62,421 bases of DNA from Microbacteriaceae bacterium UBA1487 (GTDB lineage Bacteria > Actinomycetota > Actinomycetes > Actinomycetales > Microbacteriaceae), in the NCBI GenBank assembly GCA_002325245.1, contig DCRR01000016.1, forward strand, positions 1 through 62,421, given 5' to 3'. The notes below the pieces were generated by a model, which saw only the letters and a program-made list of their open reading frames with translations, did not search any database and was not told where the DNA came from. Shown one piece after another: positions 20,838-29,144 of the stretch (position 1 is its first letter; each line of letters starts with the position of its first letter). The translations under genes were made by a program, and so were the position numbers.

Positions 20838-20855
20838 GAAGGCCGAACGGCCTTC
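20838..20855. terminator. Hairpin between convergent sdhB and the sigma factor gene
   Basis: A 7-bp perfect stem (GAAGGCC with GGCCTTC) and GAAC loop lie between the two converging genes. It may serve both directions; the adjacent bases are purine-rich rather than a U tract. Confidence 0.5.
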
Positions 20856-20916
20856 CGAGAAAGAGACCGGCACCCGTCGGCACTATGACGCCGGTTGAGC
20901 GAAATGCTTTCGCGGG

Positions 20917-22512
20917 TCAGCCCGTCGTGACGGTGACCGGCAGTGCCGAGGAGGAGTTCAGCCTCAGCGGCGCGATCAGGTCGTTCACCAGCGAATCCAG
21001 CGGGCGCAGAAGAGTTCCCAGGATCCCGCGCGATCCAAGCAGCGACTCGAGGTAGCCACGGTCGACGCTCTGCGAGAGCGTGAGGCCCACCGTGTCGCCG
21101 GGAAGCCCGCTCACCGAGAGCTGGAACGTCCCGTCGGCCGCGACCTTGGTCGTGGCAAGGATGCTGCCCGCCGCCGTCAGCGAGAGCGTCGCCCCGGGCG
21201 TCGCCGTGCCCGACAGGTTCAGGGTGACATCGGCCGTCACCACCTCGCTGACGACGTCGCCGACCTCGCCGACCACATCGCCGACCACCTCGCCGACGCC
21301 GCCGACCACCTCGCCGACCGCGCCGCCGACACCGTTGCCAGTGGTGTCCGCCGTGGGAGCGCCGCCTTCGGCGCCCACCTCGGCCGAGGCGATGTCGCTC
21401 GGGTCGACCGGCCGCTCGTCCGGCTCCTCGGCGTCCAACGACGACAGAATGTCCTCCCCGGGGTCTCGCTCCGACGCGTCGGAGGACGAGCTCGTGGTGG
21501 GTGGCGCCGGGTCCGGGTCGCTCGACGCGGACCCCGAGACCACGAGCCCGCCGCCCAGCACGGCGACGACCGCGATTCCCCCGACGAGCACACCGGGACC
21601 CGCGCTGGCAGTGGCGCCGAGGGCGAGACCGCCGGCCACAGGGGCGGCCGCGAGCGAGGACTGAACGACCGCATCCACCGCATCCGGCATCGGCGGAACG
21701 GCGAGGTCGCTCACCGGGGCCGCGTTCGAGGCGAGCGCCGCGAGCAGCGAACCGCCCGCCACCCCGCCGAGCATCATCGGCAGCAGCACGAGCGCGAGCC
21801 GCGAGCCGACCTCGTCGACCTCGTCGGACACGATCGAGCAGCGGGTGCAGCCGGGAAGGTGGCTGTCGAGCCGAGCCTTTTCACGCTTGCCCAGACCATT
21901 GCGCGCGTTCTCGCCCAGCTTCGTCATCGCCCAGCGACACTCATCGGAGAGTCCCTCGTCACTGATGTGGGCCTGCAGCCACGCCTTGCGCAGGCCCTCG
22001 CGGGCGCGATACGACAGCGCCGCGACGCCGTTCGCCGTCATACCCATGATCGGCGCGACCTCGTGCGGGTCCATGCCCTCGACCTCGGTGTACCAGAGCA
22101 CCGTCTGCCAGCGCTCCGGCAGCGTGCGGAACGCCGTCGCCGTGAGCGTGCGATCGAGTGCCCACACGGCCGGATCCTCCGGGATCCGCTCGTCCTGGAA
22201 GTCCTCGATCATGTCGACCTGGACGTCCCGTGACGCAGCCCCCCAGCTGCTCGCGAGGTTTCGAATCGTCGTGTACAGGTACGGACGGAACGCGCCGGTC
22301 GGTCCGCCGCCCGCCAGAACACGTTGATAGATGCGCACATAGGCCTCGGAAACGAGGTCATCGGCGTCGATCGACGTGAACTGGCGGGCGACGCGAACAG
22401 CAGAACGGTAGTGACGGCGCCAGAGTTCGGCGAACGCGCTCGTATCCCCCGCGCGCGCTCGCTCGATGTACTCGCCGTCCGAAGTCAATGCCTTCGCGTT
22501 GTGGCTGTTCAT
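20917..22512 (-). CDS. ECF sigma factor fused to a membrane-spanning anti-sigma-like region
   Basis: A 531-residue sigma-70 family protein far longer than a plain ECF factor (about 180-200). Sigma region 2 lies at about 10-85 (DADDLVSEAYVRIYQ) and region 4 at about 115-175 (TLPERWQTVLW, then GMTANGVAALSYRAREGL). A zinc-finger motif HLPGCTRC near 217-224 resembles those of ZAS anti-sigma factors. Two hydrophobic segments follow (about 235-258 and 308-330), then an acidic Ser/Pro/Asp linker, a Val-Gly repeat with GEVVG units, and an Ig- or carbohydrate-binding-like beta domain. No separate anti-sigma gene is adjacent. The architecture resembles actinobacterial ECF groups with large C-terminal extensions (about ECF52/53, from memory). 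Confidence 0.85.
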   Translation of the reverse strand: MNSHNAKALTSDGEYIERARAGDTSAFAELWRRHYRSAVRVARQFTSIDADDLVSEAYVRIYQRVLAGGGPTGAFRPYLYTTIRNLASSWGAASRDVQVDMIEDFQDERIPEDPAVWALDRTLTATAFRTLPERWQTVLWYTEVEGMDPHEVAPIMGMTANGVAALSYRAREGLRKAWLQAHISDEGLSDECRWAMTKLGENARNGLGKREKARLDSHLPGCTRCSIVSDEVDEVGSRLALVLLPMMLGGVAGGSLLAALASNAAPVSDLAVPPMPDAVDAVVQSSLAAAPVAGGLALGATASAGPGVLVGGIAVVAVLGGGLVVSGSASSDPDPAPPTTSSSSDASERDPGEDILSSLDAEEPDERPVDPSDIASAEVGAEGGAPTADTTGNGVGGAVGEVVGGVGEVVGDVVGEVGDVVSEVVTADVTLNLSGTATPGATLSLTAAGSILATTKVAADGTFQLSVSGLPGDTVGLTLSQSVDRGYLESLLGSRGILGTLLRPLDSLVNDLIAPLRLNSSSALPVTVTTG

Positions 22513-22717
22513 CCCCCTGAACCACTCCCCCGGCCCCTCTCAGGCCTCCCAGGAATGGAACACACGCAAGATCACCGTGACGACGGTTCCCTTGCATCTC
22601 CATGCCCAGAGAGACGGGCCTCCCAGCAGGATATGACGCGAGAAGCCAAAAAAACATCCTCACCTCGAGAACGATGGCGAAACGCGAGGGTTCCGGCACG
22701 CCGCGGACGGGCCTCGA

Positions 22718-22723
22718 TAGGGT
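22718..22723 (+). promoter_or_regulatory. -10 box of probable leaderless YihY promoter
   Basis: TAGGGT ends six bases before the ATG at 22730. No ribosome binding site fits between. Confidence 0.4.
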
Positions 22724-22729
22724 CGGTGC

Positions 22730-23830
22730 ATGACCGATTCGGAGGATGCGGCGGAGGCCGGGCTCCCCCACCGCGTCAAGACCTGGGGGCAGCGAGCGAT
22801 CGAGCGCGCGAAGGCGCTCGCCGAGAGGGTGCAGGAGTGGAAGCCCGTGCGGGTGTTCCAGCACTTCGGCGAGCAGCGAGGGCCGCTTCTGGCCAACGGG
22901 CTCTCGTTCCAGGCGATCTTCTCGGTGTTCGCCGCCGTCTGGGTCGGGTTCTCGGTCATCGGACTCGTGCTGGGCGCCGATGCCGAGCTGCGCGAGTCGC
23001 TGTTCCGTGTGATCCGGCTGTCGGTGCCCGGGCTGCTCGACCTCGGGAACGGCGGCGCGATCGACCCCGACGAGCTGCTCGCCGCATCCTCGCTCGGCTG
23101 GACCGGCGCGCTCGCCCTCGCCGGCGCGCTCTTCACCGCGGTCGCGTGGCTCGGTGCCGCGCGCAACGCCGTGCGCGAGATCGCCCAACTGCCCTCGCCC
23201 CCGGCGAATTTCCTGCTGCTCAAGCTGCGCGACCTGGGGCTCGCCCTCGCCTTCGGCGCCGCCGTGCTGCTCTCGGCCGCGCTGCTGTTCGCCAGCACCC
23301 AGGCCCTCGAATGGATCTTCCCCGCGATCGGCATCGACACCGACTCGCGGATCGCCGCGATCGCCGCCCGCATCATCGGTCTCACCCTGATGTTCGCCCT
23401 CGACGCCGCCATCCTGGCGACGCTGTACCGGATCCTCGCCGGGGTGAAGATCCCGCCGCGTCCGCTCATGCAGGGCGCTCTTCTCGGGGCGGCCGGGCTC
23501 GCCGTGCTGAAGATTCTCGGAACCACTCTGCTCGGCGGGGCCTCCTCGAACCCGCTGCTGGCGTCGTTCGCCGTCATCATCGGTCTGCTGATCTGGTTCA
23601 ACCTGACGTGTCAGGTGATCCTCATCGCCGCCGCCTGGCTGGTCGTCACGGCGACCGACGACGGAGTGCCGCTCGACCCGGTCGGCGAGCGCGAGCGGCG
23701 CGAGCTGGAGGCGCGGCTGCGTCTCGAGATCGAGGAGGAGGTGCGCGCCGAGCTGGAGGCGGCCCTCCCGCGCGCGGTGCGCTGGCTGGCGCGGCGGCGG
23801 AGCCGTCGGCAGGTCAGCGAGCAGAACTAG
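22730..23830 (+). CDS. YihY/BrkB-family inner membrane protein
   Basis: A 366-residue polytopic membrane protein of the YihY/virulence factor BrkB family. The family signature ANGLSFQAIFSVFA lies near residue 56, then about six helices, with the loop WLGAARNAVREI and a final helix VIIGLLIWFNLTCQVIL. The last 60 residues are charged and rich in Glu/Arg, probably a cytosolic coiled coil. The biochemical role of the family is unsettled. It appears to be transcribed with xth ten bases downstream, although xth may have its own promoter. Confidence 0.9.
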   Translation: MTDSEDAAEAGLPHRVKTWGQRAIERAKALAERVQEWKPVRVFQHFGEQRGPLLANGLSFQAIFSVFAAVWVGFSVIGLVLGADAELRESLFRVIRLSVPGLLDLGNGGAIDPDELLAASSLGWTGALALAGALFTAVAWLGAARNAVREIAQLPSPPANFLLLKLRDLGLALAFGAAVLLSAALLFASTQALEWIFPAIGIDTDSRIAAIAARIIGLTLMFALDAAILATLYRILAGVKIPPRPLMQGALLGAAGLAVLKILGTTLLGGASSNPLLASFAVIIGLLIWFNLTCQVILIAAAWLVVTATDDGVPLDPVGERERRELEARLRLEIEEEVRAELEAALPRAVRWLARRRSRRQVSEQN

Positions 23831-23833
23831 GCT
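23828..23833 (+). promoter_or_regulatory. Possible internal -10 box for xth
   Basis: TAGGCT overlaps the YihY stop codon and ends seven bases before the xth ATG, so a leaderless xth message is possible, although GGAGG is also present. Confidence 0.35.
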
Positions 23834-23840
23834 CGGAGGC

Positions 23841-24674
23841 ATGCCAGAACCGCTTCGCCTCGCCTCAGTCAACGTCAACGGAATCCGCGCCGCCTACCGA
23901 AAGGGAATGGGCGACTGGCTCGCCGCGCGCGACGTCGACATTCTCGCCCTGCAGGAGGTGCGCGCCGAGACCGAGCACATCACCGAGCTGCTCGGGCCGG
24001 AATGGCACGTGCTGCACGACGCGGCCACCGCGAAGGGCCGCGCCGGGGTCGCGATCGCCAGCCGGCGCGCCGCCGACATCCACCGGGTGAGCTTCGGCGC
24101 CGACGACTTCGACTCGGCCGGGCGCTGGCTGGAGGCCGACTTCGACATCGACGGCACGCTCGTCACCGTCGTCTCGACCTACGTGCACTCGGGCTCGGTC
24201 GACACCCCCAAGCAGGTCGAGAAGTACAAGTTCCTCGACGCGATGGCCGAGCGCCTGCCGCAGCTTGCCGAGCACAACCCGCGCACGGTGATCGTCGGCG
24301 ACCTCAACGTGGGGCACCGCACGCTCGACATCAAGAACTGGAAGGGCAACGTCAAGAACGCCGGATTCCTGCCCGAGGAGCGCGCCTACTTCGACCGCTT
24401 CCTCGGCGCCGAGGGGGATGCCGACTACAACCGCGGCGCCGGCTTCGGCTGGGTCGACGTGCACCGCCGCTTCCACCCGGAGGTGCCGGGCCCGTACACC
24501 TGGTGGTCGCAGCGCGGCAAGGCCTTCGACACTGACACCGGCTGGCGCATCGACTACCACCTCGCCACGCGCGACCTCGCGGAGACCGCCGTCTCCTACG
24601 CGATCGACCGCGCCTCCGCCTACGACACCCGATGGTCCGACCACGCCCCCGTCGTCGTCGACTACGCCCTCTAG
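23841..24674 (+). CDS. xth: Exodeoxyribonuclease III
   Basis: A 277-residue AP endonuclease and 3'-5' exonuclease of the EEP superfamily, acting in base excision repair. Motifs in order are SVNVNGIRAA at the N-terminus, LALQEVRAE with the metal-binding glutamate, DLNVGHRTLDIKNWKGN, WRIDYHLAT and the catalytic SDHAPVVVDY at the end. Length and order match the Xth/ExoIII group. It lies between YihY and trpS, with a structured 96-base gap before trpS. Confidence 0.95.
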   Translation: MPEPLRLASVNVNGIRAAYRKGMGDWLAARDVDILALQEVRAETEHITELLGPEWHVLHDAATAKGRAGVAIASRRAADIHRVSFGADDFDSAGRWLEADFDIDGTLVTVVSTYVHSGSVDTPKQVEKYKFLDAMAERLPQLAEHNPRTVIVGDLNVGHRTLDIKNWKGNVKNAGFLPEERAYFDRFLGAEGDADYNRGAGFGWVDVHRRFHPEVPGPYTWWSQRGKAFDTDTGWRIDYHLATRDLAETAVSYAIDRASAYDTRWSDHAPVVVDYAL

Positions 24675-24684
24675 CCTCCGCCGA

Positions 24685-24746
24685 GCGCCACCCGAACGTG
24701 CCAGCGCTGCCGATCTCCGGTGGCGCGCGTGAGTTTCGGCAGCGCT
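24685..24746 (+). repeat. Interleaved inverted repeats upstream of trpS
   Basis: Arm A (24685-24692, GCGCCACC) pairs with A' (24719-24726, GGTGGCGC); arm B (24703-24713, AGCGCTGCCGA) pairs perfectly with B' (24736-24746). The order A-B-A'-B' means the two stems either form a pseudoknot or exclude one another. The structure ends 24 bases before the trpS start. Confidence 0.6.
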
Positions 24747-24770
24747 CGTGGGGGATGGGAGGATGGGGGA

Positions 24771-25775
24771 ATGAGCCTTCCGCGTCTGTTCTCCGGCATG
24801 CAGCCCTCCGCCGACTCGCTCCACGCGGGCAACTACATCGGCGCGCTCCTGCAGTGGAAGCAGCTGCAGACCACGCATGACGCCGTGTTCTGCGTCGTCG
24901 ACCTGCACGCGATCACCGTCCCGCAGGACCCGGCCGCCCTGCGGGAGCAGACCCGGCGCACCGCCGCGCAGTACATCGCCGCGGGGATCGACCCCAGCGC
25001 ATCCACGCTGTTCGTGCAGTCGCACGTCGCCGCGCACGCCGAGCTCGCCTGGGTGCTGAACACGATCACCGGCTTCGGCGAGGCCAGTCGCATGACCCAG
25101 TTCAAGGACAAGTCGCAGAAGCAGGGCGCGGATGCGGCCAGCGTCGGCCTCTTCACCTACCCGATCCTGCAGGCGGCCGACATTCTGCTCTACGACGCGG
25201 CCGTGGTGCCGGTCGGCGAAGACCAGCGTCAGCACATCGAGCTCACCCGTGACCTCGCCCAGCGCTTCAACTCGCGTTTCGGAAAGACCTTCGTGGTGCC
25301 GGAGGTGTCGATCCTCAAGGAGACGGCGAAGGTCTACGACCTGCAGAATCCGGGTTCGAAGATGTCGAAGTCGGGCGAGAGCCCGCAGGGCATCCTGTGG
25401 CTGCTCGACGAGCCCAAGGCACTCACCAAGAAGATCAAGTCGGCCGTCACGGATGCCGACCGCGAGATCCGCTTCGACCCCGCCGAGAAGCCGGGCGTCT
25501 CCAACCTCTTGACGCTGCTCTCGGTGCTGGGCGGCTCGAGCATCTCCTCGCTCGAGAGCGAGTTCGACGGCAAGGGCTACGGCGACCTGAAGGGCGCCAC
25601 TGCCGAGGCGGTCGTGGCCGCGTTCGACCCGATCCGCACCCGCACGCGGGAGCTGCTCGACGACCCTGCCGAGCTCGACCGCGTGCTCGCCGGCAACGCC
25701 GAGCGCGCCGAGGCGATCGCCGACGCGACGCTGTCGCGCGTCTACGACGCGATCGGGTTCCTGCGCCGCGCATGA
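24771..25775 (+). CDS. trpS: Tryptophanyl-tRNA synthetase
   Basis: A 334-residue class I aminoacyl-tRNA synthetase that charges tRNA-Trp. The HIGH-equivalent lies in SLHAGNYIGAL and the KMSKS loop in GSKMSKSGESP, both intact. YPILQAADILLYDA and VGEDQRQHIELTRDLAQRFN form the tryptophan site. The ATG at 24771 was chosen because it follows GGGAGGATGGGGGA and begins with the conserved RLFSGMQPS. The next gene overlaps its stop by ATGA. Confidence 0.96.
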   Translation: MSLPRLFSGMQPSADSLHAGNYIGALLQWKQLQTTHDAVFCVVDLHAITVPQDPAALREQTRRTAAQYIAAGIDPSASTLFVQSHVAAHAELAWVLNTITGFGEASRMTQFKDKSQKQGADAASVGLFTYPILQAADILLYDAAVVPVGEDQRQHIELTRDLAQRFNSRFGKTFVVPEVSILKETAKVYDLQNPGSKMSKSGESPQGILWLLDEPKALTKKIKSAVTDADREIRFDPAEKPGVSNLLTLLSVLGGSSISSLESEFDGKGYGDLKGATAEAVVAAFDPIRTRTRELLDDPAELDRVLAGNAERAEAIADATLSRVYDAIGFLRRA

Positions 25776-26344
25776 CGCCGGTCGAGCTCACCACCGCCCG
25801 GCTGCTGCTGAACCAGCCGGGCGAATGTGACGTCGACACGATCACCGAGCACTGTCAGGATCCGCTGTTCGAGCGGTTCGTGACGACGCCCTGGCCCTAC
25901 CGGCGCGAGCATGCCGAGGGGTTCGTGCGTGACTACGTGCCGACCGGCTGGGCGTCCGACGAGGAGTGCACCTGGGCGATTCGCGGCGCGGCGGGCAGTG
26001 CGGACCGGGAGGGCGAGCTGCTCGGCGTGATCGGCTGGGTGCGCCGACACTCGATGATCGGCTACTGGCTGGGCGCTCCCCACCGCCGCCGCGGGATCAT
26101 GAGCGACGCGGTCACGGCGGTCGTCGACTGGGTGTTTCGAGAGGGCCATGCGGATGCGGTCGGGTGGGAGTGCGTGACGGGCAACGACGCGTCGGCGCGC
26201 ACCGCACGCACCGCCGGATTCACCTTCACCGGCATCGCCCCGCTCAGCATGCCGCTCCGCGACGGCAGGACGCGCCCCGAGCGCTGGCACGCGGTGCTCG
26301 CCGCGACGGACGACCGCAGCATCAAGCAGGGATGGCCCGTGTGA
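25772..26344 (+). CDS. GNAT-family N-acetyltransferase
   Basis: A 190-residue protein with the RimJ/RimL-like GNAT fold: TTARLLLNQPGE at the start, IGYWLGAPHRRRGIMSDAV as the acetyl-CoA binding motif A, and NDASARTARTAGFTFTG as motif B. The substrate could be a protein N-terminus or a small amine and cannot be told. It overlaps trpS by four bases and the HAD gene by four, so the three are translationally coupled. Confidence 0.88.
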   Translation: MTPVELTTARLLLNQPGECDVDTITEHCQDPLFERFVTTPWPYRREHAEGFVRDYVPTGWASDEECTWAIRGAAGSADREGELLGVIGWVRRHSMIGYWLGAPHRRRGIMSDAVTAVVDWVFREGHADAVGWECVTGNDASARTARTAGFTFTGIAPLSMPLRDGRTRPERWHAVLAATDDRSIKQGWPV

Positions 26345-27063
26345 GGACCGTGCGCACCCCGGTCGTGCTGTTCGACCTCGACGACACCCTGTTCGCGCAC
26401 CGCCGTTCGGTGGAGCTCGGCCTGCACGCGCACCGCGCGACCCTCGGCGCGGCGATCGCGGCCGCCGAGCCCGACGTCGAGTTCACCCGCTGGAACAACC
26501 TCGAGGAACGGCACTACCACCGCTACCTCTCGGGCGAGATCGACTTCCATGAGCAGCGGCGCGCCCGCGCCCGCGGCTTCCTCGAGCCGCACGGCGTGAT
26601 GCTCGACGACGAGGCCGCCCTCGCCTGGTTCGACGCATACCTTCTGCAGTATGAACGCTCGTGGAGCCGCCACGAGGACGTGGATGACTGCCTCGCCGCA
26701 CTCGCGGATCGGCGCCTCGGCATCATCACCAACGGCGAGGTGCCGTTCCAGACGGCGAAGCTGCACGCGATCGGCCTCGAGGGAGCGTTCGAGCACTTCG
26801 TGGCCAGCGGGGCGGTCGGCGTCGCGAAGCCGGACGCGCGGATCTTCGAGCACGCGTGCGGGCTGTTCGAGGTGGCGCCCGCGCAGGCGGCGTACATCGG
26901 CGACCGGCTGCACACCGACGCGATCGGGGCGGCGCGAGCGGGGCTGCTCGGCGTGTGGCTGGATCGCCCGGGCATCGCGACAGCGGAGCAGCGTGCCGAA
27001 GCGGACGCGGCGGGGGTTCCCGTCATCCGCTCGCTCGAGGAGCTGCCCGCACTGCTCGCCTAG
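26341..27063 (+). CDS. HAD-superfamily hydrolase (phosphatase)
   Basis: A 240-residue HAD hydrolase of subfamily IA. The nucleophile motif is FDLDDTLF, motif II is ITNGE, motif III includes GVAKPDARIF, and motif IV is GDRLHTDAIGA. The cap domain lies between motifs I and II. Start choice: GTG 26341 overlaps the upstream stop (GTGA) and has AGGGA at a good distance; an ATG three codons earlier is possible. The protein may dephosphorylate a small metabolite; position just before the riboflavin riboswitch is suggestive, because a HAD phosphatase is needed between RibD and RibH, but it lies outside the riboswitch-controlled message. Confidence 0.88.
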   Translation: MRTVRTPVVLFDLDDTLFAHRRSVELGLHAHRATLGAAIAAAEPDVEFTRWNNLEERHYHRYLSGEIDFHEQRRARARGFLEPHGVMLDDEAALAWFDAYLLQYERSWSRHEDVDDCLAALADRRLGIITNGEVPFQTAKLHAIGLEGAFEHFVASGAVGVAKPDARIFEHACGLFEVAPAQAAYIGDRLHTDAIGAARAGLLGVWLDRPGIATAEQRAEADAAGVPVIRSLEELPALLA

Positions 27064-27110
27064 GCGCCGCCGCACCGCCCCAGCGCGGAACAGAGCCGGC
27101 GGAGTGTCGC

Positions 27111-27185
27111 TTCTCCGGAGTTCTTGCCCCGGAGCGCGGCAACTGGCCCGGAGATCCAGGGGGCGCACACGAAACCTCCGGAGAA
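27111..27185. repeat. Palindromic intergenic element related to 511-599
   Basis: Perfect 10-bp arms TTCTCCGGAG (27111-27120) and CTCCGGAGAA (27176-27185) enclose about 55 bases between the HAD gene and the FMN riboswitch. The flanks of the arms resemble those of the element at 511-599: TTTCTCCGGAGGTTTCGTGT here against TTTTTCAGGAGTTTGTGTG there. Confidence 0.6.
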
Positions 27186-27260
27186 ACGTGCAGCTCCGCG
27201 TGCGGCAGACGCGGGAATGCGGCGCGCGAAGGCCGCGTTGTAGGCTGTGAACACGAAGCA

Positions 27261-27386
27261 CGTGCTCCGGGGGCGGTGAAATTCCGCGCCGGCGGTCAAA
27301 GTCCGCGAACTCGTCGAGGCAACTCGGCGGGCCGAACTGGTGGAACTCCAGTACCGACGGTGAAAGTCCGGATGGGAGGATGCACG
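27261..27386 (+). ncRNA. FMN riboswitch (RFN element)
   Basis: All the core RFN blocks occur in order: GGTGAAATTCC, CCGGCGGTCAAAGTCCGCGA, TGGTGGAACTCCAG, CCGACGGTGAAAGTCCGGAT and GGGAGGAT. P1 forms between CGTGCTCC at 27261-27268 and GGATGCACG at 27378-27386. It binds FMN and should switch off the riboflavin genes that follow. Bases 27305-27314 are a perfect 10-base complement of 27384-27393, and 27388-27393 can instead pair with 27413-27418, a plausible expression platform. Confidence 0.96.
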
Positions 27387-27469
27387 AGTTCGCAGGTGCG
27401 CCCGCCGCGCCCGCGAACCGCCGACCTCTCGGCACCCCCGGAACCGTCTGAGACCAGACCGAGGACCGG

Positions 27470-28513
27470 ATGCCGAACGCCGAGAGCAACCCCAGCAGCA
27501 CGCTGGATGCCGCCATGCGGCGCGCCCTGGAACTCGCCCGACGCGGCCCCGCGGTCGGCCCGAACCCGCAGGTCGGCTGCGTGCTCATGGACTCGCGCGG
27601 CGACATCGTGGCCGAGGGCTGGCACCGCGGCGCGGGCACGCCGCACGCCGAGGTGGCCGCGCTGTACGACGCGCGGGCGCGGGGGGTCGATACCCGGGGC
27701 CTCACCGCGGTCGTCACCCTGGAACCCTGCAACCACACCGGGCGCACGGGCCCCTGCAGCGAGGCGCTGCTCGCCGCCGGCATCGGCGCGGTGCACTACG
27801 CCGTCGCCGACCCGGGCGATGCCTCGAGCGGCGGGGCCGCACGACTGGCCGCCGCAGGCGTGCCGGCGACCCACGGCCCGCGAACGACCGAGGGCGAGGC
27901 GCTGCTGCATCCGTGGCTCACCGCGGTGCGTCGCGGACGTCCCTGGGTGATCGTCAAGTGGGCCTCGACGCTGGACGGCCGCGCGGCCGCCGCGGACGGC
28001 AGCAGCCAGTGGATCACCGGCACGACCGCTCGGCAGCGGGTGCACGAGGAGCGCGCCGCCGCCGACGCGATCCTGGTCGGCACCGGCACCGCGCTCGCCG
28101 ACGACCCGAGCCTGACCGCCCGCGGCGACGGCGGCGAGCTGCTGGCGCACCAGCCGCTGCCGGTCGTGGTCGGCGAGCGCCGCATTCCGAGCACGGCGAA
28201 GCTGCACGCCCACCCCGCCGGGCTGCTGGAGACGGGAACCCGAGACCCGCACGCCGTGCTGCGACAGCTGCATGAGCGCGAGATTCGGCGCGTCTACGTC
28301 GAGGGCGGCCCGACGCTCGCGAGCGCGCTGATCGCCGCGGGACTCGCCGACGAGTACTCGATCTACCTCGCCCCGGCCCTGCTCGGCGGCGACAGGCTCG
28401 CGCTCGGCGATCTCGGCATCCCGACCATCGGCGACGCGCGGCGTCTGCACCTCACCACCGTCGAGCAGCTCGGCGACGACCTGTTCATCTCGGCCACCCC
28501 GAAGGAGCACTGA
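27470..28513 (+). CDS. ribD: Bifunctional riboflavin deaminase/reductase RibD
   Basis: A 347-residue two-domain enzyme for steps two and three of riboflavin synthesis. The N-terminal deaminase (about 10-145) has GPNPQVGCVL, the zinc and proton-shuttle motif HAEVAAL, and PCNHTGRTGPC. The C-terminal NADPH reductase (about 155-345) has VKWASTLDGRAA and VEGGPTLASALI. The ATG at 27470 follows GAGGACCGG. It is the first gene behind the FMN riboswitch and lies one base from ribE. Confidence 0.96.
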   Translation: MPNAESNPSSTLDAAMRRALELARRGPAVGPNPQVGCVLMDSRGDIVAEGWHRGAGTPHAEVAALYDARARGVDTRGLTAVVTLEPCNHTGRTGPCSEALLAAGIGAVHYAVADPGDASSGGAARLAAAGVPATHGPRTTEGEALLHPWLTAVRRGRPWVIVKWASTLDGRAAAADGSSQWITGTTARQRVHEERAAADAILVGTGTALADDPSLTARGDGGELLAHQPLPVVVGERRIPSTAKLHAHPAGLLETGTRDPHAVLRQLHEREIRRVYVEGGPTLASALIAAGLADEYSIYLAPALLGGDRLALGDLGIPTIGDARRLHLTTVEQLGDDLFISATPKEH

Positions 28514-28514
28514 C

Positions 28515-29144
28515 ATGTTCACTGGAATCATCGAAGAGCAGGGCGAGGTGCTCGCCTGGGAGCCGAGCTCCGACGCCGCCCGGATGACCGTGAGGGCCCC
28601 GCTGGCCGCCTCCGATGCGCGCCACGGCGACTCGATCGCGGTCAGCGGCGTCTGTCTGACGGTCATCGACCAGGGCCCCGACTGGTTCACCGCCGACGTG
28701 ATGGCCGAGTCGATCGCGCAGACGACTCTGTCGCGCATCGCCCCCGGCTCCCGCGTGAACCTGGAGCGCGCCGCGGCCGTCAACTCGCGCCTCGGCGGCC
28801 ACATCGTGCAGGGCCACGTGGATGCCACCAGCACGTTCGTGAGCGTCACTCCCGGCGAGCGCTGGAGCGTCGTCCGCGTCGCACTGCCCGTCGAGCTGGA
28901 GGCGCTGGTCACCCGCAAGGGCTCGATCGCGATCGACGGCATCTCGCTCACCGTCAGCGCCGTGAGCGACGCGGGCGAGCCGGAGCCGTGGTTCGAGGTG
29001 AGCCTGATCCCGGAGACCCTCACCGCCACCACGCTGGGCGCCGCGAAGCCCGGCACTCCCGTCAACCTCGAGAGCGACATTCTCGCTCGCCACGTCGAGC
29101 GTCTGCTCGCCGTCGAGTCCCACCGATCGAAGGAGCCGGCATGA
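28515..29144 (+). CDS. ribE: Riboflavin synthase, alpha subunit
   Basis: A 209-residue enzyme with two lumazine-binding repeats that dismutates two molecules of 6,7-dimethyl-8-ribityllumazine into riboflavin. It begins with the signature MFTGIIEEQG; SIAVSGVCLTV in repeat 1 and SIAIDGISLTV in repeat 2 are the paired substrate motifs, and GGHIVQGHVDAT lies between. It overlaps ribBA by ATGA. Confidence 0.96.
   Translation: MFTGIIEEQGEVLAWEPSSDAARMTVRAPLAASDARHGDSIAVSGVCLTVIDQGPDWFTADVMAESIAQTTLSRIAPGSRVNLERAAAVNSRLGGHIVQGHVDATSTFVSVTPGERWSVVRVALPVELEALVTRKGSIAIDGISLTVSAVSDAGEPEPWFEVSLIPETLTATTLGAAKPGTPVNLESDILARHVERLLAVESHRSKEPA

Noticed and set aside
24675..24770. T-box leader for trpS
   Set aside because: No T-box core sequence or specifier loop is visible; only interleaved inverted repeats were found.
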